From positions 63,958,636 to 64,022,635 of the forward strand of contig OY755236.1 in the NCBI GenBank assembly GCA_963576725.1: DNA of 64,000 nt, in the 5' to 3' direction. This document shows positions 43,201 to 55,200 of the stretch, one piece after another. The first letter of the stretch is position 1, and each line of letters begins with the position of its first letter. This DNA is from Azorinus chamasolen. Lineage: Eukaryota > Mollusca > Bivalvia > Cardiida > Solecurtidae. The notes under the pieces are model-generated. The model was not told where the DNA came from. It saw only the letters and a list, made by a program, of their open reading frames with translations, and made no database searches. A program made the translations under genes and the position numbers.

Positions 43201-46200
43201 TTTGCGGGTTTAGTGCGAAATCCATTGAGCAAACTCATGATGATCTTTGCCAACATGGAGTAGGCTTATCATGTTGCTATCTCATCGGAATCCAGACTCT
43301 ATGACCCTGATCATGATTTTGGAAAGAAATGACATAAATATTGCTTTTACTCCATAAATAAACCTTTCTAAGTCTGCAAACAGAGTAGAACCAGGAGACT
43401 CCTGTAGGATGCAGAGCTTTGCAAATGTTTATAAATGCAATGAAAACACTTTTGCATAGATTCCTCAAAATAGTCTTGCCATCTAGAGTTTTGCCCCCTT
43501 TACTTAAGTCTTATATGATCAGATTGATTTGATTGTACTCATTCAGATTACTATGGCTTCAAGGTTTGTTTCAGATTATAGTTATAAGATGGATTTTGCT
43601 TGAATCAATATTACATCTACTCATACATATATTTTTGTATTTTTCAGTCTCGGAGTGCCAGTGCAGAGAGTCCAACGTTTAAGTCTGGATCAGGTGAGTA
43701 GCAATCAGCAGGGCTTTCTCCAGCATGTTAATGCATGACGGACCCAACATGCCTTCAATCAAAGACCCCCTTCCGCGACATGCCTTAAAATTTCCTATCA
43801 AATTTGCAAATCAGAGGGGAGACCTGATCAGGGTGTGCACTATTTGTCATTCACATTTTAAGAAATTAAAAAAATGTGCCTTTCATAATGACTTAATTTG
43901 CTGATTTTTCAGAATTTCATATGAACACAAGTCATGGCTTGAACGACAGGATGGTATATATTATTGCAGCAAACAAGCCAGACCTTGATGAGACATCTCC
44001 TTCAGCTGTCAGGTCTGGTTATGCTTTGTTTTCAAAGCCATTAAAAGCTGCATATGTGGAGTACTATACAGGGATAAGAATAAAGGACAATGATACGAAG
44101 TATGATGTGGAAGAACTGTAATTGAGCCAGAAGTACCGGTACTTCATTTTCTTTTATTTTGGCAACAATTATCTTTGCCACAGGGTTATCAGACACATTT
44201 TGCTTGGATCATCTATTTATGTATGCTTGATTTAGAGACAGTACGCCAGCTGGGGCATCTGTGTCCTGTGGACACAATTTTCTAGTTTCACCATAAAACA
44301 TGCTTGATTTAGATACAATATCTCCAGAAGAGGGGCATCCATGTCCTATTCACACTTGTAGTTAGTTTTGTGTTTTGAATCCATTGTTTTGCATAATATT
44401 GTTCTAAACAGGTCTCCAATTAGACTTTGAAAGAATGGTTTGTATGTTTAGGATCTGACTCCCCAACTAGAAGAAGACGTGGATCAACAGAGATCGATGC
44501 TGTCCGACCTGCGTCCATTGGAGAGGAGGAGTTACAGCTTCAATTGGCCTTGGCCATGAGCCGTGAGGAACATGAGGAAGAGCTGCGTAAACAGAAGTCA
44601 GATGATATCAAACTCCAGATGGCACTTGATGAGAGCCGCAGGCAAGCTGAACACGAGGAGGTAAGATAAGTGCAAACTCTGCAAAACAATAAAAGTTTAG
44701 GTATTGTTATAGCTTTGATGTTCCAAGTGGCTACTGTTTGCTACTTATGATGTAATTTAGTACACAGTAACTGTTAAGATAAAACATTCTTTTGTTCATA
44801 ATGCCATTATAAAAATTTCCTGTCCTATATTTATTCAAAATTTCAATACTGAATATTCATAGACAAATTAGTTATAATGAAATATGGAAGGTGGAACATT
44901 GTAGCCAATTTAGAAACTAAAGAAACAGATCTATCAAGTTCCATCAGTGAACAGAGCAGACCCTGATCCTACAGGAGTTGTCTGATCTGGGTCTTCTCTG
45001 TTTGCAGATGTGTCAAAAGGCGTTTATATGAAGGAAAAGGTTAATAAATATTAATGATATCATTATTTTTTACATGAATATTCATGGAGTAAAGGGTTAT
45101 CATCAGTTGAGCTATCCCAATCAATTTTTTCACATTTGTTCACCATCACAAAGGCTACAATATGATAAGAGGCCGTGAGTCTAATAATAATGCTTATTTA
45201 TCCCATTCCCTCATATTGACGCCTCGGCAAAAGTCACCTGTTGAAACCATTGTGATAAATAGAGCATTTGCTTCTGTAGGAGCAAATGTTCTATTTATCA
45301 CAATGGTTTAAAACTATAGAATTCTAAAATTATCCTTTTCTCTAGTTAATGCTCCTTTTCAGTAGATTTATTCAAAGTGGTTGGATTTAAAAATAGCCTA
45401 TAAGGTAATGGGTTAAAGAGTTAATGCCCTTTAAAACATTGATCTCACGAAAACTGACAAGCATTGGCATCCACATGCATTGCTGTTGTTCTGATAAAGT
45501 ATTGTCTGAGTGTTAAACTACTTTGATAGTGATGAAATTGTGCTCATAAGTAAATTTCATAGATTAATTTATGGAGAAATAATAGAAGCTGTTTACAGTA
45601 ATACATAGATCTAATCGTTTTATAGTTTCTTTAATCCTTTACCTGTTAAATATTCATATAATAAATAATGGCATCATGAATATTTATTGGTTGAAATTTA
45701 AAAATAAAATATTTTCAAAGGATTTTTTGCTTTCACAAAAACTGTAGAATGAAACATAAGCAAACAGAGCAGATCCTGATCAAATGGCTCCTACAGGAAC
45801 GGGCTGATCTGGTTCAACTCTGCAAAGGAGTGAAAAAGCTTTTATATAAAGAAAACTGTTAGGAGGGACCTCTTTATATCTAATTTTTAAAGATTTACAT
45901 GTATATTATAGATTCAATATTGACTTGCCATTGTATACATTAGAACCTCTCTAAAGTCTGCACTAAGTATCAATAACTGTTTAACCCTTTATGCTATGAA
46001 TATTCATGTAAGGAATAATTAGATTAATTGTTATAAAAAACGCATGTGCACTTGAATTGTTGGCCATGGCAACTATAGAAACATATTGATATTATATCAT
46101 AAGCATGGGTTAATGCAGATTGAAAGTGCTGAAGAAAGACCACTTGCATTAACCCCTAAGGCCTTACATCATGAAGATTCATATCAGAAATCAGGACTGA

Positions 46201-49200
46201 ATTAATATTTATAAGTTGAATTTTTACAGAATCAGATGTATATTATTCCATAATCAAAAATAGCAGACCCTGATCAGATGGCTCCAACAGGAGTAATCTG
46301 ATCTCTGTTTGTAAAGGCTTTAACCCATTCCCTCATAGGCTATTTTTAGATCCAACCACTTTGAATAAATCTACCGAAAAAGAGCATTAACCAGAGAAAA
46401 GAAAATTTTAGAATTTTGTAGTTTGAAACCATTGTGATAAATAGAGCATTTGCTCCTATAGGAGCAAATGCTCTATTTATCACAATGGTATCAAAAGGGA
46501 ACTTCTGCAGAGGTGTAAAAAAAGCGTCAATATGAGGGAATGGTTTAAAAGTTGTCTCCATGAGGTAAGTCAGATAAGGGGTTGAAGATCCAAAGTTGGA
46601 CTACTTTTGAGTCATCGTTGTTGAGAGGTTTTACTGTATAACTCTTTCAATGCTTCAGTGTACAGTTTTATAATCCTTTATAGAACATGGGTGGTTTTGC
46701 TAGAGGTGTTGTATATGCTTCACATATAGTCCAGTCTTGTCTTTTGCATTTTGGTGATATATTGTGAGGACTTAAATCTGAAATATAGAAATTTGTTTCT
46801 TCTATGTAAAAAGAAGTCATTTTCCCCCACTTTAAAACTTTCAAATGTATATCTAGCTAGATGACATGTAAAAAATGTATTTTTCTTCAAAGATTTTTCT
46901 ATATAACGTATATCTTTTGATATACAAGGCATAGTTATCTTCTAGATGTTGGATTTCTCAGCCAAACCCTATTTCACGTGTACAGTAGAACCTGTCTTAA
47001 CTCCTTCCCTGTTCTATATTTTGTGCTAATTTCAATATCTACTGAATATTCAGGGACGAAATAGTTAAAATGAAATATGGAAAGTGAAACATTGTAGCCA
47101 TTGTAGAAAGTACTGAAACAGATCTATGAAATTCCATCAGCAAACAGAGCATACCCTGATCGCTAGAGGAGCTGTCTGATCTGGGTCTTCTCTGTTTACA
47201 AATCATTTGTGAAAAGGCGTTTATATGAAGGAAATGGTTATGCGACCATCAAAAGGAGGTCTAATTATTTGTCTGTAATGCAGGTGGTTGCTTGATGCAG
47301 GTCAAAAGTAATGCAGAAAGGTCCTATAGGAGCTTTCTGCATTCCTTTGACCCTGCATTAAGCAACCACCTGCTTTTTAAGGCTCTCATTATCAACAAAT
47401 AAATGGCTGCTTAAGACAGGTCCTACTGTATTTGCTGTAACTGCTCCTTATGAGGTAGGATTCTGAAGAGGAATAAAAACAATATTTATGATAATTATAT
47501 TCTTCAATTACGCCATTTATTTCGAGCTCAGAGGCATTCATCTTCTAGTGATAATTCTAAGACTGTATTACTACAAACAAAATCTTGTTAAAAAAAATTG
47601 TGCACGGTTAAATTTTTTTTAGGTCAGGAGACTCAATGTAAGGCTCTACATGGAAATGCCTGCCATTCATGTACCCTATCAATCCCTGTATTCTATGTTT
47701 GTTACTGCTAGTTCTGCTCAGCCCCATGTGGGCTGGAAAGCTAGTTGTTTCTCCCACCCCTGATACCTTCAGCCATCATTATTTGAGCCCCAAGGCTTTG
47801 CAAACAACATTGTAGGAACGGATCCGCGTCCACGTTGAAAATGCAGCATCTGATGAGTTCTGAATTGTTTGCCATGGGTCAGAGCCATTTCTGTTTTTCA
47901 GACTTTTGTGGCAAACAGTGTAGGACCAGTTCAAGCATTGTATTTAAAATTTAGCATCTGATCAGATTCTTCACTGTTTACAAAGCCTGACGGTTGGGTT
48001 TCATATAGCAGGTTCATTCATTTTTGTTGACAAACAACTTATACACAGTCATATAGATCTTGCATGACGTTAAATTTTATATACTTACATGCAAATCTTT
48101 CATAACAAAGTTATTACATATTTTTCAGATTGAAGTGATTATTTTATTTTCATTAATTATTTAATACTACCTACATGTAGTACTTAGTTACATGTACTAA
48201 CTATGTCAAGTTTATTATGAACTAGAACTGACAAACTCATACATATCCATATTTCAAAGCATTAACCCTTTCCCTCATATAAACGTGTTTTCACACATTT
48301 GCAAACAGAGTAGACCCAGATCAGATGGCTCCTAGAGGAGCCGTCTGATCAGGGCCTACTCTGTTTGCTACTAGAATTTGAAAGATCTGTTTCTTTGCTT
48401 TCTAAAATGTCTACAATGTTCCACCTTCCATATTTCTTTTAAGTATTTTTGTTATAAATGAATTTTCAGTAGGTATTGAAATTTGGAATAAACCTAGAAC
48501 AGGGAAAGGGTTAACAGTATTATTAGCCATGTGATTAACCCATTATTCCATAAATACAATTTTCTACACCTTTGCAAACAGAGTAGTCCTTTAGGAGCCG
48601 TCTGATCAGAGTCTATTTAGTTTGCTTATGATATGATTAAAACTATCTATTTTATGTCATAAGCAGACAGAGCAGACTCTGATCAGACGGCTCCTACAGT
48701 AGCCGTCTGATCTGGACCTACTCTGTTTGCATTGGTGCAAATAAGTATTTACATGTATATGAAGAAAGGGGTTAAATATTTTTTTAGGCGACTGGGTCTG
48801 TAATACAGCCCATGTCTTGGAAGGACAAAATCCCTGGGTTCTGGTTCTGTACTGTTTACCTTTACTTCATGAATATTCATGTAAGAAATAATTAGATGAT
48901 TTTTTTGAAATGGCACATTAGCCCTTTTCAACCTTCAACATGACAGTGTAGGCCCAGATCAGAGGGCTCCTAGAGGAGCTCTCTGATCAGGGTCTGCACC
49001 GTTAATGTTTCAAAATCCTCCATCAAGTTTTAAGCTTTTCATACTTAGTTGTACACTGACGGGCTATTCCTCTTTGAATATTCAAGGTTGAAAGGGTTAA
49101 TACAAAAAATTTGCTTTGACTGAAACTGTAGAATCAGATCTATGTTATTCCATTAGTAAAGAGGGCAGCTGCTGATCAGATGGGTCCTACTGTTTGCATA

Positions 49201-52200
49201 GGCCTAAAAAGGAGTAGTTATGGAGTGAAGAGTTAAACTAGAAGACATGTTTCCCATGGCATGGCTCATATTTTCTTCTGTCAGATGGAAAAAAAACTTG
49301 TTTCTACAGAATTCTGTTGTCATCTTTGAGTGTCTTTTCTTGAAAGCTGCTATTGTCAGTGCTTCCTCTATCTATGAGTATTATGTCTGATGACTCTTAA
49401 GGAATTGTGCATCTGTCTTCTTTTGAAATCTTTTGCATTTAGAAAGTGTGATGTTCACATTCACTTTCACAAACCCTTCACAGACAATAGGGCAGTTTTT
49501 GCCTAGATTAGCTGCTTAATTTGAGCATTTTAGTGCTGAAGATGAAGTCTTGACAGTGCAGATTATTAGCTTGTCTGTTTTCGAAGAAAAAGTCGAGTTA
49601 TTGTGATCACAGAGTCGTAGGCATTGTCATAGGCATTGGCGGCATTGGCGGCGGTGGCGGCATGCAAAAACTTTAATGTAACTCATTACTTGAAAGTATA
49701 AGAGGTATCAACATGAAACTTCATAGGTTGGTAGATCTCTTTGAGGAGAAGTGTATGCAGTGGACAAGCAACAAATCAGATGAGTGTTTGCACAACACAC
49801 AGCTCTTGTTATTTTATTAGATGAAAATAAAATGACAATATGATCTATTGAACCTCACCATTTGATACATCCTGTTACATGTACTAGACTTTTCCTGTTC
49901 AGTAAAGTACAGCATTTACTACAAACTGTTTGTATAATCTGAGGCCCAGATAAGATGCATTTCAAAGTTTTCAAAAATAGATCCTTTATTTCTCCACCAA
50001 TCTCTATGTTGTGATCACTCTCGAAAGAAACAATTCTAAAGAGTGGTCAAAATATAGGGTTTGGTGGAGAAATACAAATTTAATGTTTGCTCTGTGCAAT
50101 TATTGTTATATGAAGGAATATGATTATGCACTTACATTTGATACTAGTACTTGTATGTTCCAAACACTGAGAATAACCCAAGCTAAGTCCAACTCCACTC
50201 CCATTTTAATACTCATTATACTTGTATGCACTCTTGTTGTCAAAAAAGGTAATATAATTTTGAGTTGCTAACTACAGGTGTAGTGCATTTCGCATTGTTA
50301 TAGAAATTTCTGAATCAGTGGGAGTGATATATTTTACCGTTTCCTTTTTATATGACAGTAATTTTATGTATTAAATTCTTATTTTGAAAGATAATATAAT
50401 TACATGACTGTACTTTAGTTTTAACTATTCAACTACATGTGCTGTCATAGTCCGGGTGGTTCTTGTTGTGATACCAACAGCATATAGCTTTATGCTTGAA
50501 CATTAATATCGGCCTTGTTTTCAACATCTTAAGAGTTAACCCTTTCCCTCATATAAACATGTTTTCACGCATTTGCAAACAGAGTAGACCCTGATCAGAC
50601 GGCTCCTCTAGGAGCCGTCTGATCTGGGTCTACTCTGTTTGCTAATAGAATTTGATAGATCTGTTTCATTGCTTTCTAAAATGTCTACAATGTTCTTCCT
50701 TCCATATTTCTTTATAACTATTTTGTCAATGAATATTCAGTAGGTATTGAAATTTGCACTAAACTTAGAATAGGGAGAGGGTTAAGAGTTACCCAAATCA
50801 AACTTCACACTCTTTCCCACCTTTATAAAGGCTACAGTGTGATGAAGTGTCGTACCATCTAAATCTCTAATAAACACTCCCGGAGGTGTTATACCGTATA
50901 ACGGGTTATTTTTACCTGCTGCTAATTTTTACTTATTTTTACGACCAAAGTCATTTTCGTAAAAATATTCCTCATACATTTTCGCTGCGTAAACTCCGGT
51001 AATAAGATCTAGTATCTAGCATTTGAATTTAACCGTAAACAGGGTAATCTTATCAAAGTCACCCTAATCTTCCGATACACTAGAGCGACGTGTTATTGTT
51101 AATACATATGCATGTAGTGTACAGGTGTTTCATGCATTGTGTAATAGGCTATCAGCATCAACACAAAATATGAAGAAACAACACATTATCTGACAAACGT
51201 TTCTATAGGCCGAAATCAAAACATACGAGAGGAAATGAGACACTCATCCAATCAGATGCAGGGTTACTAACTGATTACAATATTGTAGCTGGTTTCAGTC
51301 ACTTACTGAATTTGTCTGATAAAGCGGGGTACCATTCCTGCATCATTTTCGTCCCTATTGCTTTTGGACTTATCCGACCTTTTTCATGGCGCTCATAACG
51401 TATATTTTATTTACCAACTTCATTTCTGCGGCAGTGGTCGTCGTTGGCAGAACACTGGACCATAACAAACATTGGGATAAATTTGTACATGTAGTACAAC
51501 ATGGTCAATTACGTTAATTATTTTGTTTTATTCCCAGGGAGATAGCCGGTACATGTGTTTGCTGCACGGTTACCGTGGTAGGTGTGAACACTTGTCAAAC
51601 TGCGACATACAGTTGACTTTGTATTAACCAAACTATTTATTGTGAATTTTTAATGATGTAAACTTTTGATGAGCTAATTTTTTACGTGTCTTCATGGATT
51701 CGTAAAAATAAAAGTCATATAAAATCAAATCATGTGTTTTTACCCCAAATCCGTAAACTTTTAGAGCAGTAAAAATTACCCATTATACGGTATTTTTTAA
51801 AAGCAGCTTCTTGCATTTTGTACACAGTTGGTTACTTTGGAGTTCCTTGCATTCTGTACACAATTGGTTGCTTAATGCAGAATGAAAGTAATGATTATGT
51901 AGAAAGCTTTAAGGGGAACTTTCTGTATTGCTTTCAGTGCATTAAGCTACCACGTGTATTTTGAAAATCATTTATTTCTTTATTTAATTGATATTACATA
52001 CGGTTTTAGTTGTATTATTGATTGTTAGATCCCCGATGTAAGGGCTCATTTATAATTAGAGTGGGGGCATTTATTAGGGAACATACTGTAATTACATGTA
52101 TACATATTTACAGAATTGAGGCTTCTTAAAAAGTTGCATTTTGTTGGTTAACCCTTTACTCCATAAATATGCCTTTATAGGCCTTTGCAAACAGAGTAGA

Positions 52201-55200
52201 CACAGATCCGACAGCTTCTACAGGAACAGTCTGATCAGGGTCTGCTCTGTTTGCTTATGAAATAATGAAGATATAATTCTACCGTTTCTGCCATGACCGA
52301 ACATTCCTGTGTTCATACGCCATGATAAAACTTAATAAAATCAATATTTGTGGTATCATTATTAATATTTTCTTCCATTAATACTCATGGAGTAAAGGGT
52401 TAACTTGATTACAAATAAAGATGAAGGATTACAGTTTAATTAGCCTATGTACAAAGTTATTTCTAACACCGTTGTACATTTGTATATCCAATCTGTTGTC
52501 AGTACTGTTACAGTCTTCTTCTCTATTGTAGTCACCTGTTGGACAGAAGACATTGTTAGGTTTAGCGGGCCAGGCCCAACAGAAACAGTCAGTAGATCCT
52601 TGGGGAGCCCAAGTGAACAAACCAGCAAGTGATCCCTGGGGAGCAACACTACCAGCCCCACCAGGTAAAACCACAGGGATAATAAGTATAAATGAGAATA
52701 ACTTTTTATCAAACCTTCCCTGATGAAACAATCTACATGTGACCCTTATTAGACACCATAGCTTATCAAACTGTACAAATCAGCCATATCAGATGCCATA
52801 GTTTATCAGACAATGTACATGTTACCCTTTCTAATGCCATAGCTTACCAAACAGTGTACAGGTTACCCTTGTTAGCTGACATAGCTTACCAAACAGTGTA
52901 CAGGTTACCCTTAACAGCTGACATAGCTTATCAAACAATGTACATGTTACCCTTCCAAATGCCATAGCTCATCAAACAATGTACAGGTTACCCTTATCAG
53001 CTGACAGTTTACCAAACAGTGTATAGGTTACCCTTATCAAATGCAATAGCTTAAGAAAGGATGTGTAGGTTACCCTTATTAGATGCCATAGCTTATCAAA
53101 CTGTACAGGTTACCCTTTTCAGATGCCATAGCTCATCAAACAATGGACAGGTTACCCTTATCAAATGTCATAGCTTTATATGAAACTGTACAGTTTACCC
53201 TTTTCAGATGCCATAGCTTATGAAAGGATGTGTAGGTCACCCTTTTCAGATGTCATAGCTTATCAAACAATGTACAGGTTACCCTTATCAGCTGCCATAG
53301 CTTAACCCTTTCCCTATTCAGTACTAATGTTATGAATAATGACATCATGAATATTTATTAGCTCAATTTATTTTGGTATTAAAGGCATTTCAAAAGGAAT
53401 GTTGACCCATTAACCCCATGCTGTGTATTTTGGGAGTTGACCATCAGGGCTCTGATACACAAATTGATAAGGCGGGCTACCATCACAGAGAATCAATGTA
53501 TAATTGCATAACTTTATCTATTATGGCTATGGACCCTGACTGGACACTGCAGGAGCACAGCTGGATACTGTGTATATAGGGGGGTCACTTATATAAGCAG
53601 CTTTGAAATGCCTTTAACTGTTCAAGGGAAGTTTTTGCTTTGAGAAGAACTGTATAATCAGATCTATATCATGTCAAAAGCAAACAGAGCAGACACTGAT
53701 CAGACATATCCTATAGGAGCCATCTGATCTGGGTCATCTCTGTTTGCAAATGGGTGAAAAGGCTTTTATATGAAGGAAAGGGTTAACATTTGTACAAATT
53801 ACCCATATCAAATGCAAAAGCTTATGAATGGATGTGTGGGTTAGCTTTATCAGATGCCATAGCTTATCAAACCGTGTACAGATTACCCTTATCAGATGCT
53901 ATAGCTTATCAGACAGTGTAGAGGTTACCCTTATCAGCTGCCATAGCTTAACAAACCGTGTATAGGTTACCCTTATCAGATGCTATAGCTTGTCAGACCG
54001 TGTAGATGTTACTCTAATCAGATGCCATAGATTATGAATCTGTGAAGAGGTTACCTTTATCAGATGCCAAAGCTTATCAAACAGTGTACATTTGTAGAAG
54101 TTGCCTGCATCAAATGTCATGTCACAGTGGCTGGTCTAGGTGTTCATTGTGTGCTATCGTCTAAGTGGCATAATATGAATTTATTATAGTGTTTAACCAA
54201 TTACCTTATAGAGATGCCTTTTGCAAACAGAGACACTGTTTAGGTGGCTCCTACAGAAACGGCTCCTATAGGAGACATCTGATTAAGGTCAGCTCAGTTT
54301 GCTTATGGAATTGGTCATTATTTCTTACTTAAATATACACCAGGTAAGGGTAAATGTAGCACTTTCAATATTGCTGTACTTGACATGTAAAGGGTTCCTT
54401 GTATCATCCAACTATTTACAACCATGCCTAGGCTCCAGTAAACCTCCTCCTGCCCCTCCTACCCAGACCCAGACCACTGACCCTTGGGGGTCACCTGTGC
54501 ACCAGCCAGCTCCCCAGCCTGTTGCTGACCCTTGGTCATCCCCTCCAGCTTCCACTCAACATGAAGGTAAGTGAATAGTAGCAGAAAAACTCAACAAACT
54601 TAAAAATCATTTAATGTCTCAAGATATTGAACAATGTATGATTTATAAGTTTAAATAAAGTGTAAACCTGGCCTTAACCCTTTGAATGTGAGACACACTT
54701 GCACTGCCATTTGCAAACATTGAAGACTGTGATTAGAGGGCTCCTAGAGGAGCCCTCTGATCTGGGTCTGAACTGTTTGTTATTCAAAATCCTCTTGCAA
54801 GTTTAAGCCTTTCATACTTAGTGGACTCTAATTATGCTCTATTCCTGGTGATTCATGTTCCTTAAATTTTAAATTATCTTATGTATATGACAGTTGTGCA
54901 GTCCAAGCTTTTTTTCATTGTATAGTAATATTTTTAAAACAATTATTATTTATCTCGAAATAATAAATTTTCAGAAAAAAGTAAAAAGAAAAAAGATCGA
55001 GTCGGCTGTTAAGAAATCTTGACATATTTCCTGTTGATTCATGGGCTCTAATTGGTCAGTATCAAAAAAGCACATCTGGGCAAGAAAATTCATGTTGTGG
55101 GATATTTTTGATGGACTAACTTCAGTCTGACAAAAATTTGTAACAATGATTCATTGGAAATAAATGATAATACAGTGCAATTGAAGAAAACTAAATATAA

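Noticed and set aside
43921..44121. 66-codon plus-strand frame between epsin exons 2 and 3
   Set aside because: It coincides with a family B foldback fragment, has no usable acceptor/donor in the required phase and no epsin-like motif.
52429..52731. Two minus-strand frames over epsin exon 4
   Set aside because: They are antisense to an exon with two DPW motifs and strong splice sites, and contain no features of their own.
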